Shown here: positions 1 through 11,466 of the stretch, piece after piece | Layout: the number at the start of each line of letters is the position of its first letter | How positions within the stretch are numbered: position 1 is the first letter of the stretch | Assembly (NCBI GenBank): GCA_905221455.1 | Contig: CAJNDF010000004.1 | Span: 1 to 64,000, forward strand | DNA length: 64,000 nucleotides | Direction: 5' to 3' | Source of the DNA: a bacterium | GTDB taxonomy: Bacteria > Bacillota > Bacilli > Lactobacillales > Streptococcaceae | The notes under the pieces: generated by a model | What the model saw: the letters and a program-made list of their open reading frames with translations, nothing else | Told to the model about the DNA's origin: nothing | Databases searched by the model: none | Translations under genes and position numbers: made by a program

Positions 1-1690
1 GCATCTGCTTGTCCTAACGCTGTTTTTTGTTCTGGCGTTACTTTGTCTACTAACGCTGTTTTAGCTGCTTCTAATGCGGCTTTCTTAGCGTTTACGTTCG
101 CTAATGCTTCGGCTACTGCTTTGGCTGTAACGTTTTCGTCGTTGATTATTGCTTCGGCTGCTGTTACCGCTGCTTCGGCTGCTGTTTTCGCTTCATTATA
201 AGCATCTACTGTTGCTTTTGTTTTGCCTTCTGTTGGAACGACTTCTTTTGCTTTTGTATCTAAGTCTGCTTTGGCTGTTGACAACTCTGTTGTATCTGCT
301 TTAGCGACTAATTTTGCTTTGGCTGCTTCTAGTTTCGCTTTTAATGCTTCAATTTTCGCTTGTACTAGTGCTGCTTCGGCTTGAGTTTTGTTTTCTGGAT
401 CTGCTAAGATTGCGGCTGCTTCTCTCTTAGCTGCTTCGATGTCTGCAGTAAGTTTTCCAGTTTCTGCTTTGTAGGCATCTGCTGTTTCTTTTGTTTTGCC
501 TGCTAAGTCCGCATCACCTAATACTGCTAAGTCTGCATCTGCTTGTCCTAACGCTGTTTTTTGTTCTGGCGTTACTTTGTCTACTAACGCTGTTTTAGCT
601 GCTTCTAATGCGGCTTTCTTAGCGTTTACGTTCGCTAATGCTTCGGCTACTGCTTTGGCTGTTACATTTTCGTCGTTAATCACTGCTTCGGCTGCTGTTA
701 CTGCTGCTTCGGCTGCTGCTTTCGCGTTGTTATAAGCATCTACTGTAGCTTTTGTTTTGCCTTCTGTTGGAACTACTTCTTTTGCTTTTGTATCTAACTC
801 TGCTTTCGCTGTTGACAACTCTGTTGTATCTGCTTTAGCGACTAATTTTGCTTTTTCTGCTTCTAGTTTAGCTTTTAATGCTTCAATTTTCGCTTGTACT
901 AGGGCTGCTTCTGCTTGCGTTTTGTTTTCTGGATCCGCTAAGATTGCGGCTGCTTCTCTCTTAGCTTCTTCGATTGCTGCAGTAAGTTTTCCAGTTTCTG
1001 CTTTATAGGCATCTGCTGTTGCTTTTGTTTTGCCTGCTAAGTCTGCATCACCTAATACTGCTAAGTCTGTTTCTGCATTTCCTAACGCTGTTTTTTGTTC
1101 TGGCGTTACTTTGTCTACTAACGCTGCTTTGGCTGCTTCTAATGCAGCTTTCTTAGCGTTTACGTTTGCTAATGCTTCTGCTACTGCTGTTGCTGTTACA
1201 TTTTCGTCGTTGATTACTGCTTCGGCTGCTGTTACTGCTGCTTCGGCTGCTGCTTTCGCGTTGTTATAGACATCTACTGTAGCTTTTGTCTTGCCTTCTG
1301 TTGATACTACTTCTTTTGCTTTTGTATCTAACTCTGCTTTCGCTGTTGACAACTCTGTTGTATCTGCTTTTGCTACTAATTTTGCTTTTGCTGCTTCTAG
1401 TTTAGCTTTTAATGCTTCAATTTTCGCTTGTACTAGTGCTGCTTCTGCTTGCGTTTTGTTTTCTGGATCTGCTAAGATTGCTGCTGCTTCTCTCTTAGCT
1501 GCTTCGATGTCTGCAGTAAGTTTTCCAGTTTCTACTTTATAAGCATCTGCTGTTGCTTTTGTTTTGCCTGCTAAGTCCGCATCACCTAATACTGCTAAGT
1601 CTGTTTCTGCATTTCCTAACGCTGTTTTTTGTTCTGGCGTTACTTTGTCTACTAACGCTGCTTTTGCTGCTTCTAATGCAGCTTTCTTAA
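1..1690 (-). repeat. Tandem 534-bp (178-codon) repeats inside surface protein gene
   Basis: The same sequence recurs at a spacing of 534 bp, for instance at 496, 1030 and 1564, with only scattered differences. A partial further copy reaches the left edge. Each unit encodes about 178 residues built from two helical sub-blocks. Similarity fades after about 1690, where more diverged copies of the same helical module continue to about 2500. The unit length is a multiple of three, so copy-number change would keep the frame. Confidence 0.93.
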
Positions 1691-4368
1691 CTTTAATTTC
1701 AGCTAATGAATTTGCTACGTCTTCAGTTGTTGAATTTATATCACTAATCACTGCTTCGGCTGCTGTTACTGCTGCTTCGGCTGCTGCTTTAGCTGCATTA
1801 TACTTATCTGCTGTTGCTTGTGTTTTCCCTGCAGTAACATTAGTTTCTTGAGTTAATGTTTTTAGATCATTCTTAGCTTTTTCTAATTCAGTTGTATTTC
1901 CTTTATCTTTCAATAATGCAGCCGCTTTATCTAATTCAGCTTTGATTTTATCAACTTCAATTTGAGCATCAGTAGCTTCTACTTTACCAGCATTTTCTGC
2001 TTTATCTAATACGGCTTTAGCCTGAGCTTTTGCAGCTGTTAACGCAGCTTTTAATGTTTCATATTTTCTCTCATATTCTTCAATACTATTTGGTGTTTTA
2101 TTTGTCTTATCTGCTTCTGTTAGTGCATTCGAATCATTTTGTAGTTTTGTTTTTTGAGCTTCTGTTGCTGCAACTACTAGAAGTGCTCTTGCTGCTTTTA
2201 ATTCAGCTCTTTTAGCTTTCACGTCTGCTACGGCTTGAGCAACTTGATCAACAGTTGCATGTTCATCATCGATGACCAATTTAGCTTTTCTAGCTTCTTC
2301 TTCTGCGGCACTTTTAGCTATATTATATTCTGAAACAGTTTCAGGTGTTTTACCTGGAGTTGGATCGTCATCTACTAGTTGATCTAGTTCTCCTTTTGAT
2401 GTTGTCAATGCCGATTTATCAACTTTTAACTTCTCTTGTTTTTCTAAAGCAAATTTTAATAGTTCTTGATAGTTTTTAGTTGAAGTATACTTCCCTGGTG
2501 TCAATGCTTCTCTTATTGCATCCAGTTGAGCTTGATAAGCTGCTTGTGTCTCAGGAGTTTTTCCTCTTTTATCTTTATCAACTGTTTCCAATAATTTATC
2601 ATAAACTCTTTGTAACAGAGATTTAGCTACCTTAGTTGTATCTTGAGCGATTGAAAAATCCGCTCCTGTAACAGGAATTGAATATTTTTCATCCCATGCT
2701 TGATAACTCATACCTGTACGATTCTGATCTGCTAAACTAATTCTAACCTTATAGTGATCAGCACCTTGAGGTAATGCAATAGGTTTACTAGTAAACGTCC
2801 CTGCTTTACCATTTGGTAAATTCTCAGGTCGTGCCATTAATTTTTCTGCTTCTCTTTTTCCTATAAATCCTGGGCGTGTAGTATTATCAACTCCAGCATC
2901 TATAGTAGTACTATTTGAAGCATTAGAAATTTTAATCCTTTCGGCGTTTGTTCCATCTGTTGCTTTAGTTACAATATATTTTGTATCATTTTTATTGATA
3001 GAAGGATCAAAAGTCGTTTCATAGACTAAACTCTCTTGATTGCCTGTTATACTATAAACTTGGACTTTATAATTCGCTTTAGAGCCATCACTATCTCCAA
3101 CATATCCTGGTTTAAATTTAACAATTATATCTGAGCCCTCTGCAGTTGAATACGCTGTAAATGTTTTTTCTATCCCTTTATATCTAGCAACATTCTTTGT
3201 TATTCCTGCTCCAACTCCTGTTGGTTGATATTTACTACCATCAAAAACTTCTTCATCTTTATTAGCTCTCGTTCTACTCTTCGAAAGTAATAAAGTGTAC
3301 TCCGTGTCTCTATCAAATGCTTGTTCTCGTAACCAAACTGTATCATTAAGTGTTGAATTGATAGTTTCAAGAGGATAAACTCCTTCTTCAGTTCTTCTAG
3401 CAATGGCAAAAACTCCTCCATCAACTGCTTTCCAACCACCAAATTCTTGAATTTCCTTCACAGTACCTTTTGCTACTTGCTTACTATCACCTAAGGTATT
3501 CATCTCATTAGCAAGTTTCGTATTATTTTCTACTGTAGCACCTAATCCTAATAATTTATCTGCTAAAGTCTTTAAATCAGCATTTTCTGCTGGGGCAGTA
3601 TACGTTTGGTTCGCAGCAGGATCCGTATTCGCTGGATCCGTATCCGTACGGAATGGATTACTTCTATCCAATGCTTTTCCATGACGTTCATCTCTAGAAC
3701 CTGAGTTGACAATCGAGTTAGAGTTTGATGCTTTTTCAGTATTAGTTGCTTTTTTACCTACAGTAGCTTTCCCATTTGTAGTATCGACTGCTGGTGCTTC
3801 TTTTTTCTCTGCTGGTTTTGTTTTCAGTTGCGTTGTTGCTGTAACTAATTTGCTGTGTGCTTGTGTTAATTCACTTTCTGTTGTCGCATTACTTAAAACT
3901 GATCTTGCTTCTTCTAAAGTTGCCTTTAATTTGTTTACACTTTCTTCTGTTTTAGAAGCATATTTCCCGTTAGTAAATTTCCCATCAATTTCTTCTATTA
4001 GTTTTGATAAAGCTAACTTTCTCTCATTTGAATCTGAAATAGTTGAAACAACCGGCACTGACTCTTGAGTTTCTTTTGAGCTTCCTACCACATCTCCTTC
4101 TGGTTTATTCTCAACATTTGCAGCAGAAACTGAAGTATTAGTTTCTTCAGTAGACACTCCAGTAGTAGATGAGTTGCTCGGTATAAGAGGATTAGGAGTT
4201 TGTTTATTATCATTCACACTCACTACATTTTGACTTTGTTCAGCTGCTTGTACATCTTCAACTGAACTAACCGCAAAAAAGGCTGACCCTAATAAGACAG
4301 ATGCAGCACCAATTGAAAATTTACGAATCGAGAAACGCTGGCGCTCATTAAATTTAAATTGTTTCATT
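1..4368 (-). CDS. Large YSIRK-type repeat-containing surface protein, 3' part outside window
   Basis: The minus-strand frame is open from an ATG at 4368 to the left edge, so at least 1456 residues are present and the C-terminus (expected LPXTG anchor) is missing. The N-terminus has the YSIRK secretion motif (FSIRKFSIGAASVLLGSAFF) followed by a Ser/Thr-rich segment. From about residue 260 to 570 there is a mixed region with beta-type sequence, possibly the adhesive head. After that the chain is Ala/Lys/Glu-rich helical repeats with recurring GKTPET/GKTKAT and INDENVTA motifs, resembling FIVAR-like three-helix modules. The RBS AAAGG lies 7 nt before the ATG. Secretion at the septum and wall anchoring are known for YSIRK proteins; a ligand cannot be inferred. 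Codon use inside the repeats is strongly Ala-biased. Confidence 0.9.
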
Positions 4369-4517
4369 TGTTACCTTTCTTTCTATCCTGTTCTAAATAG
4401 CTCAAGACCATATAGTGAATCTACACTTGGTTACTTCTTTAAAAAAAACAGGAAAATGAACCTCCTACTTATCTTTCAAGGAATAAGAAGTCTCATATTT
4501 TTATAGTTTTTCAATCT

Positions 4518-4547
4518 ATTATATCAAATTTATTATATTTTTTGCAA
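4518..4547 (-). promoter_or_regulatory. Promoter of the YSIRK surface protein gene
   Basis: On the minus strand TTGCAA (4542-4547) and TATAAT (4518-4523) are separated by 18 bp. This would give a leader of about 140 nt before the ATG at 4368. The region is very AT-rich. I see no gene in the 4369-4934 interval; it holds this promoter, the TA tract and the ybaB promoter. Confidence 0.55.
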
Positions 4548-4575
4548 ACTACTTTCCTCCTACAAATAAACGAAT

Positions 4576-4598
4576 TATATATATATATATATATATAT
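4576..4598. repeat. (TA)n dinucleotide tract upstream of the surface protein promoter
   Basis: About eleven consecutive TA units occupy 4576-4598, starting about 29 bp upstream of the proposed -35 of the surface protein promoter. Tracts of this kind can change length by slippage and alter promoter strength. Confidence 0.8.
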
Positions 4599-4806
4599 GC
4601 ACTAACCTTATACTATAGGTTTATAGCTCTTTTTTTGAAAATTTAACATATTTTCGGGTATTTTTTAGAATTTTTACATTTTGATGACAATTGGTATATG
4701 CTCCATTTAAGCAATCTCGCTTAAACCTATTTTCTATCTTTTCTTGGTGATAAACTTTATCTGACTTTCATATATGAGATAAATGAAAGACTATATTGCA
4801 AAAAAA

Positions 4807-4815
4807 TGGTACAAT
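4807..4815 (+). promoter_or_regulatory. Probable extended -10 promoter for ybaB
   Basis: The sequence TGGTACAAT (extended -10, TACAAT at 4810-4815) lies 120 bp before the ybaB start. No good -35 is visible, as expected for an extended -10 element. It is the best candidate in this gap. Confidence 0.4.
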
Positions 4816-4934
4816 GTAGTATGTACTTGGAACTATTAAACTACACAGTAAAGTCGTTGCAAGACACAATCTACTCACTATTAAAAAAACATAAGGGAAT
4901 TAACCCTTGATATGAAAGGAATTTTAGAAATCTT

Positions 4935-5234
4935 ATGATGAACATGCAAAATATGATGCGTCAAGCACAAAAACTTCAAAAACAAATGGAACAAAGCCAA
5001 GCTGAACTTGCTGCTATGCAATTTGTTGGCAAATCTGCTCAAGACCTTGTTCAAGCGACCCTAACTGGTGACAAAAAAGTTGTCAGCATTGACTTCAGTC
5101 CAGCTGTAGTTGACCCAGAAGACCTTGAAACTCTTTCAGATATGACTGTTCAGGCTATCAACTCTGCTCTTGAACAAATCGATGAAACGACTAAGAAAAA
5201 ACTAGGCGCTTTCGCTGGGAAATTGCCATTCTAA
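4935..5234 (+). CDS. ybaB: YbaB/EbfC family nucleoid-associated protein
   Basis: This 99-residue protein has the usual YbaB layout: an N-terminal helix ([19 protein letters not shown]), a central beta segment ([31 protein letters not shown]) and a C-terminal helix. Members form tweezer-like dimers that bind DNA with little sequence preference. Start could be the first or second ATG of ATGATG; AAAGGA lies about 14 nt upstream. The gene is monocistronic, followed by a plus-strand terminator at 5278-5300. Confidence 0.9.
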   Translation: MMNMQNMMRQAQKLQKQMEQSQAELAAMQFVGKSAQDLVQATLTGDKKVVSIDFSPAVVDPEDLETLSDMTVQAINSALEQIDETTKKKLGAFAGKLPF

Positions 5235-5238
5235 GCAT

Positions 5239-5267
5239 AAAAAAACAAGCATTCAAGAGAATACTTG
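5239..5267 (-). terminator. Terminator of the minus-strand operon ending at 5306
   Basis: On the minus strand a stem CAAG-ATTC/GAAT-CTTG (5246-5267, one mismatch) is followed by a run of T (5239-5245). Confidence 0.7.
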
Positions 5268-5277
5268 CCTATCGTGG

Positions 5278-5300
5278 GAGGAACAACTGTTCCTCTTTTT
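5278..5300 (+). terminator. Terminator of ybaB
   Basis: Perfect 7-bp stem GAGGAAC/GTTCCTC with a 4-nt loop, followed by TTTTT on the plus strand. Confidence 0.8.
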
Positions 5301-5305
5301 GCTTA

Positions 5306-7075
5306 CTAAAAATTAAAGAATTCCATGGCCTGTTTAAACAGTAAATCTGTGTACTCTGGGTCTTCTTGGGCAATGGTAACTTGCTCTTGAATCATTTCCA
5401 AGTCATCCGTTATCATACCATCAGCTCCTAGCTGAACAGATTTATCAAAGGACTCTGAACTATTGATGGTCCACACGTACAATTTTTGATCGGTATTCCA
5501 TAGCTTGTTGACAAAATTTTCATCCAAGGTTGAATACTCCATGGTGTAACCTGTGGCTTTGGTTCTTGGAAAGATACTATTGTAAGGTAGGATGAAATAG
5601 ACTGGAATTTGTGAATCATAGGCCAACACCTGGTCAATCACATGGTAGTCTAAGGACTGCATTTGGTGGCTATTCTGCTTAATGATGGCTCCATATTTTT
5701 CCATAAAGCGTTTCATCATATCTGGACTATCTTTTCGACTTGTTTTAATTTCAATAAGAAGTTTCTGATGCAATTCATTGGCTTTGTTGAGATACTCATC
5801 AAAACTAGACACCTTGCTATGATAGCCATTTTCAGAAATATCGAGTTTGGTTAATTCATCCAAGGTTAAATCTTGAGGATTGGCATTGACTCCTGTCAAA
5901 TTCTTGATATTGGCATCATGCATCATGACAAACTGGCCGTCTTTTGTTTCCTGAACATCCGTCTCAACAAAGTCTGGCTCTAGCTGAGCTGTCCTTTCTA
6001 GTGATTGGACGGTATTTTGGACACCATTTTTATCTGAAACACCGCGATGAGAGATAATCAAGGGTCTATGTGCTACTGGCGCTTCCAAATAAACATACCC
6101 CTCAAGAGCAAAAAAGATGCCGGCACAGCCCATCACTCCCCATCTCATCCAGTGGTCTTTCTTTCTCCTTGGTGTGATTTCTAGTTCTTCCCCTGTCAAA
6201 AAGGAAACAAACTTAATGAGAAAATAGGTCAAGGTCATATAGTGGAAATTCTTAATCAAGACAAAATTGATAATTCCTAGTACAAGAGATTCCTTATGGG
6301 TCAATCCATCCATCAGTACCTGACTTGCTAATATTGGAATGAGGAGAAGAATGAAAAATAGATACGTTTTGACGATAATCCAAAGCAAGTTCCAAATATA
6401 AAACCAAGATTGCTTTTTCGTCTTCTCTAGACTGTATTCGACTGCTTCTTTGACTGTTTTCTTCTCAAATAAAAGCTGGGGTAGGGCAAACATCAAACGT
6501 ATTGAAATGTAAAAGAGCAACAAGGCTAGAACAGTGATTACCAAACCGACCAACCAATACTTATCTTCTACATAGGCTACTATGAATTCCGGAATGACGA
6601 TTTTATTGAGATAATAAATCTTTAAAATCTTTCGAATCAATGGAAAAAGCATCATGACATAAAAGAAGATAAATGCCATTTTGGAAATCGTCACTTGTCT
6701 CATGAATAAGAAACTCTGACGAAAGACCTTGCGACTGTACTCCAGCAGAGTTCTCTTTTCATGATAGAGGAGGTGTCGGGCTCCGATAAAGAGGAGTCCT
6801 ATCTGGTAATAGGCGATTAGTAGATTAAGGATTACCAGAACAAATAAAGCAAGACTAACAAAGGGAGAACCCTTTATAATGGCAAAAATATTGTTGTAGG
6901 AAAGAAAGAGATAACCTGTCTGACGGAGCAACAGTCCAGCAATCCAAGAATTAAGTGGTAACCAGACAAACTCAATCATCATAAATATCAAGAAAAAGAG
7001 AAAGAGAATTTTATCTAGATTAAAGTAGATTTTCCTAAAACCTAGATTTTTAGGCTTTTCAGGTTTCATAGGCAC
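5306..7075 (-). CDS. Membrane-bound glycerophosphodiester phosphodiesterase
   Basis: The 589-residue protein has two parts. The first about 330 residues form several hydrophobic transmembrane segments, matching the membrane domain found fused to GDPD enzymes in Firmicutes. The C-terminal 240 residues are a GDPD TIM barrel with the catalytic motifs ISHRG, VETDVQ-TKDG and MMHD, and GADGMITDD near the end. It should hydrolyse glycerophosphodiesters (from lipids or teichoic acid glycerophosphate) to glycerol 3-phosphate at the membrane; the exact substrate is not evident. It is the last gene of a leftward group, 2 bp after the exonuclease gene, and ends before the terminator at 5239-5267. Confidence 0.88.
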   Translation of the reverse strand: MPMKPEKPKNLGFRKIYFNLDKILFLFFLIFMMIEFVWLPLNSWIAGLLLRQTGYLFLSYNNIFAIIKGSPFVSLALFVLVILNLLIAYYQIGLLFIGARHLLYHEKRTLLEYSRKVFRQSFLFMRQVTISKMAFIFFYVMMLFPLIRKILKIYYLNKIVIPEFIVAYVEDKYWLVGLVITVLALLLFYISIRLMFALPQLLFEKKTVKEAVEYSLEKTKKQSWFYIWNLLWIIVKTYLFFILLLIPILASQVLMDGLTHKESLVLGIINFVLIKNFHYMTLTYFLIKFVSFLTGEELEITPRRKKDHWMRWGVMGCAGIFFALEGYVYLEAPVAHRPLIISHRGVSDKNGVQNTVQSLERTAQLEPDFVETDVQETKDGQFVMMHDANIKNLTGVNANPQDLTLDELTKLDISENGYHSKVSSFDEYLNKANELHQKLLIEIKTSRKDSPDMMKRFMEKYGAIIKQNSHQMQSLDYHVIDQVLAYDSQIPVYFILPYNSIFPRTKATGYTMEYSTLDENFVNKLWNTDQKLYVWTINSSESFDKSVQLGADGMITDDLEMIQEQVTIAQEDPEYTDLLFKQAMEFFNF

Positions 7076-7077
7076 TC

Positions 7078-7668
7078 CTAGTCAAATAATTGAGATAAGT
7101 CCAAGCCACCAAAAGGATTGTTTGATAGGCTACTTTCTGTCTCTAACAATTCTCTAGCTTGATCTGACTCTAAGAAGGATTCGTAAACACGCGCCGTCAT
7201 TCGAGCATCCTCCAAGCTATTATGGGACTGACCTTGAAATCCGAGAAATGAGGCAACAGTTTGCAATTTGAGATTGGCAATACCATGTAAATCAGAACTC
7301 CGACGTTCAAAGGCTTCATCATACAAATCCACCTTGTACTGCTGGCTGTAGTCTAAACCATGCTCTGCTAGAATAGGCAAATCACTTTTAGCAGCATTGT
7401 AGCCTACCATAGGCAAAGAACCCACAAACTCTTGAAATTCTGCTATGACTTTCTCCACTGGTGGAGCATCTTTTAAGGTCTCAGCTGTAATTCCAGTCAA
7501 TCCATTGATAAAGCTTTTTAGAGGAACGCTGGTATGGACATAGGAATCATAGGCATCTATTTCCTGACCATTTCTAAAACGCACTGCCGATACTTGAATC
7601 AGGTGTGTTTGTCCTTCGTGCTGATTAAATTCTAAGTCAAAAGCAATGTACTCTTCTAATCGTTCCAT
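7078..7668 (-). CDS. DnaQ-like 3'-5' exonuclease
   Basis: The 196-residue protein has DEDDh exonuclease motifs: FDLEFN near the N-terminus (Exo I), GYNAAKSDLPIL (Exo II region) and HNSLEDARMTARVYE (Exo III with His and Asp). The length fits free-standing epsilon-like exonucleases rather than PolC. Probable role is trimming of DNA or RNA 3' ends; the substrate cannot be told. It lies directly upstream of the phosphodiesterase gene with a 2-bp gap, so the two are probably co-transcribed. Confidence 0.85.
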   Translation of the reverse strand: MERLEEYIAFDLEFNQHEGQTHLIQVSAVRFRNGQEIDAYDSYVHTSVPLKSFINGLTGITAETLKDAPPVEKVIAEFQEFVGSLPMVGYNAAKSDLPILAEHGLDYSQQYKVDLYDEAFERRSSDLHGIANLKLQTVASFLGFQGQSHNSLEDARMTARVYESFLESDQARELLETESSLSNNPFGGLDLSQLFD

Positions 7669-7766
7669 TCTATACCTCTCCTATACTGTTATTTTACTTG
7701 AGCAACTATACTATTTAGAAACAAAAGAAGCCATCAGGTTAGCATGTAACCTAAACAGCTCCTTGA

Positions 7767-8258
7767 TTATCCTCCAAATAAACGAGCAAAAAAGCCTTTC
7801 TTAGTGGATTGGACTTCTTCTTTTGCTTGGTCCAGCTCTAGCTTAAGATTTTCTTGATCCTTCATAGCTTGAAGGGTCAATTGTTGCTGCTGATCCAGTT
7901 GTTTGTCTTTCTCAGCAATCTGACGATCTTTGATACGCATTTGCTCATCTTTTTCTGATAACTGACGATCCTTGGCTTTTAATTGTTCATAGAGACGAAG
8001 AATTTCTGCATTCTTCTCATCAACTAGAATCTCCATTAGTTCACGTTGCTTGACATCTTCACTGACAGGCTCATCTTCAAAAATCGTTTTTTTATAGATT
8101 TCTTCTAGCTTAATCAAGCCACTTCTGGTAACGACTGTTACCCCTTTGTCATTTTTATCTGTGTCTTCTTCTGGTAATTCTTTGACACGGTTATTGATTG
8201 CTTGACGAGATAATCCTAAAACCTCTGCAATCTCACTGACGGTCATTTCAATACTCAT
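7767..8258 (-). CDS. rocS: RocS-type chromosome segregation regulator
   Basis: This 163-residue protein matches RocS of pneumococcus in architecture. It has an N-terminal helix-turn-helix (EIAEVLGLSRQAINNRVKEL, about residues 7-26), a central linker, a long coiled coil with KDRQLSEKDEQMRIKDRQIAEKD heptad-type repeats (about 85-150) and a C-terminal amphipathic helix (KKGFFARLFGG) that attaches to the membrane. Known role: DNA-binding membrane protein that helps chromosome segregation and protects the nucleoid during division, linked to the ParB and capsule kinase systems. It stands alone, with about 100 bp on the downstream side. Confidence 0.85.
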   Translation of the reverse strand: MSIEMTVSEIAEVLGLSRQAINNRVKELPEEDTDKNDKGVTVVTRSGLIKLEEIYKKTIFEDEPVSEDVKQRELMEILVDEKNAEILRLYEQLKAKDRQLSEKDEQMRIKDRQIAEKDKQLDQQQQLTLQAMKDQENLKLELDQAKEEVQSTKKGFFARLFGG

Positions 8259-8334
8259 AATATCCTCTGAAACGTTTTCTAGCTTTTCTTTACTTAAATC
8301 TTATCATAAGCTAGAAAAACTGTCAAATTTTCGC

Positions 8335-9027
8335 TTAATCTAAGGCCTTCAAAAAGGCTAATAAGACTTGGGCAGATCGACGTCCAGCTTCGATAATAAA
8401 CTCATCAAAAGAAATGTTTGCTTCATGGTTGGCATTGTCACTCATAGCTCGGATAACTAAGACTGGAAGATTAAGAGCATGCGCTGCCTGAGCAATAGCT
8501 GCCCCCTCCATCTCAACGGCTAAAACTTCTGGGAAATGGGACTTAATTGCTTCTATCTTGTCATTTCCTGCAACAAAACTATCTCCTGTAGCAATCAAAC
8601 CAAGATGCCAGTTTTGCTCTAAATGAGATAAACTCTCTTGGATTTTGGCAACAAAGGTTTTATCTGATTCGAAATAAAGTGGTTGTTGCGCCATTTGTCC
8701 ATAAGCATATCCAAAAGCTGTGACATCCACGTCATGATAGGCTAATTTGTCAGCAATCACGACATCCCCAACAGCAATACCTTCTGCGACGGCCCCAGCA
8801 GATCCTGTATTAATAAGAGCATCCACTTGGAAATGATCAGCCAAAATCGCCACACTCATAGCAGACATGACCTTACCAATTCCACTTTCTACAAGAACAA
8901 CTTCATGCGAGGCAATGGTTCCTGTGTGATAGGTATTCCCTAAAACAACTTGCTCCTGCGCATTGTCTAAATGCTGGATCAGATACGCCAGTTCTTCTGG
9001 CATCGCCGCAATAATTCCTATTTTCAT
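8335..9027 (-). CDS. mtnN: 5'-methylthioadenosine/S-adenosylhomocysteine nucleosidase
   Basis: The 230-residue protein starts MKIGIIAAMPEEL and contains VESGIGKVMSAMS, NTGSAGAV, VAVEMEGAAIAQ (purine and ribose binding, catalytic Glu) and VIRAMSDNA (catalytic Asp). It cleaves adenine from MTA and SAH, feeding methionine salvage and, with LuxS, AI-2 formation. It is the last gene of the glmU-nudF-macP-mtnN cluster. Confidence 0.95.
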   Translation of the reverse strand: MKIGIIAAMPEELAYLIQHLDNAQEQVVLGNTYHTGTIASHEVVLVESGIGKVMSAMSVAILADHFQVDALINTGSAGAVAEGIAVGDVVIADKLAYHDVDVTAFGYAYGQMAQQPLYFESDKTFVAKIQESLSHLEQNWHLGLIATGDSFVAGNDKIEAIKSHFPEVLAVEMEGAAIAQAAHALNLPVLVIRAMSDNANHEANISFDEFIIEAGRRSAQVLLAFLKALD

Positions 9028-9043
9028 TTCATTTCCTTTTCTA

Positions 9044-9355
9044 TTACAAAAGTTTCATTGCTAAGACAAGCAAAATCAAGAGAAAGATGACTGCAAATAA
9101 GATTTTATTTAACTTAGAATTGAAGACATTTCTCTTGGTATTTTCAATGCGACGGCTTTTATGAATAGACGGTTCGACCTGAATCTTCAAGGTTTCCTGG
9201 CTAAAACCATGTTCCTTAGGATTGGCATAACCAAAACGGGAAGATGAGGTTGGTAAAATCTTGGTCTCCTCATCATCTAGCAAAGGGGGACCTGAAATTT
9301 TTTCGCCTCTATTAGCTCTTTCAATCATTTCATCCGTTAATAAAGGTTTACCCAT
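9044..9355 (-). CDS. macP: MacP, membrane activator of cell wall synthase PBP2a
   Basis: I chose the ATG at 9355 ([17 protein letters not shown]...) because GAGGAGG lies just before it; an upstream start at 9388 has no such site. The product is 103 residues: a polar cytoplasmic part with the DDEETKILP segment that in pneumococcal MacP carries the Thr phosphorylated by StkP, and one C-terminal transmembrane helix (about residues 84-102). MacP is known to bind and activate the class A PBP2a. The start overlaps no other gene; nudF ends 12 bp upstream. Confidence 0.85.
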   Translation of the reverse strand: MGKPLLTDEMIERANRGEKISGPPLLDDEETKILPTSSSRFGYANPKEHGFSQETLKIQVEPSIHKSRRIENTKRNVFNSKLNKILFAVIFLLILLVLAMKLL

Positions 9356-9366
9356 ACTGACCTCCT

Positions 9367-9912
9367 CTATTTTTTGTGCAATTCCCAATACTGTACAGCC
9401 ATAATTGTCTTGGCATCACAAATATGACCTGATTGGATCAATTCCTTAGCTTCTTCTAGACTCACTTCAAGGACTTCCAAGGTTTCGTCTTCATCCTGCG
9501 GACGCGGATTTTCCACCTTTGTCAAATCGCTTGCTAGGTATAGTTTTAACTTTTCATTACAAAAGCCAATGGCTGAATAAAAGTCATACAAGAGTTCTAA
9601 CTTCCCTGTATAGGCTGTTTCTTCCTCTAATTCACGCAGGGCTGCTGCGACAGGGTCTGTATTTTCTCCTACTTCCAATTTTCCAGCTGGAATTTCGTAA
9701 GATACAGCCTCAATAGCTTTGCGGTACTGCTTGACCAAGATGAGTTTTTGCTCATCCGTTACGGCTAAAACACAGACAGCTCCATTGTGGAAAATCAAAT
9801 CACGTTGAGCAGTTCCCTTGCCTTCTGGTAATTCAACCTGATCTTGGACCAGTTTAAAAATCGGTCCTTGATAGATTTCTTTTCGACTAAGCGTTTTTTC
9901 TTCAAATTCCAT
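9367..9912 (-). CDS. nudF: NUDIX hydrolase, ADP-ribose pyrophosphatase type
   Basis: The 181-residue protein has a complete Nudix box (G-x5-E-x7-REL-EE-x-GY/AY form: [17 protein letters not shown]). A preceding [18 protein letters not shown] segment is typical of the ADP-ribose pyrophosphatase branch. It probably hydrolyses ADP-ribose to AMP and ribose 5-phosphate. It lies 9 bp downstream of glmU and 11 bp before macP, so one operon is likely. Confidence 0.87.
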   Translation of the reverse strand: MEFEEKTLSRKEIYQGPIFKLVQDQVELPEGKGTAQRDLIFHNGAVCVLAVTDEQKLILVKQYRKAIEAVSYEIPAGKLEVGENTDPVAAALRELEEETAYTGKLELLYDFYSAIGFCNEKLKLYLASDLTKVENPRPQDEDETLEVLEVSLEEAKELIQSGHICDAKTIMAVQYWELHKK

Positions 9913-9921
9913 GACAGACTC

Positions 9922-11316
<1,395 letters not shown>

Positions 11317-11332
11317 CTAGAAATTCCCTTTT

Positions 11333-11341
11333 ATTATACCA
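11333..11341 (-). promoter_or_regulatory. Extended -10 promoter of the glmU operon
   Basis: On the minus strand TGGTATAAT (TATAAT at 11333-11338) lies about 32 bp before the glmU ATG. There is no convincing -35, consistent with an extended -10 promoter. Confidence 0.6.
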
Positions 11342-11429
11342 TATTTCAAATCATTCCGCTCCCTTGAATGAAAAAATGCTCTAAAGTCCTTTCTTAGTCC
11401 TTTCTTAACCCATTTTTTGAGTATTTTTT

Positions 11430-11458
11430 TTGATTTTTTTTCATTTTTAAGGTAGAAT
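11430..11458 (+). promoter_or_regulatory. Promoter of the GH25 gene, very close to the start codon
   Basis: TTGATT (11430-11435) and TAGAAT (11453-11458) are exactly 17 bp apart. Transcription should begin near 11465, only about two bases before the ATG at 11467. Confidence 0.6.
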
Positions 11459-11466
11459 TGTGAGAT

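Noticed and set aside
496..1851. Series of 79-95 residue plus-strand frames repeated every 534 bp
   Set aside because: They are the antisense of the Ala-rich surface protein repeats. The continuous minus-strand frame with signal peptide and RBS explains them.
3706..4068. 120-residue plus-strand frame with hydrophobic stretches
   Set aside because: Antisense shadow of the surface protein N-terminal region; no RBS or promoter.
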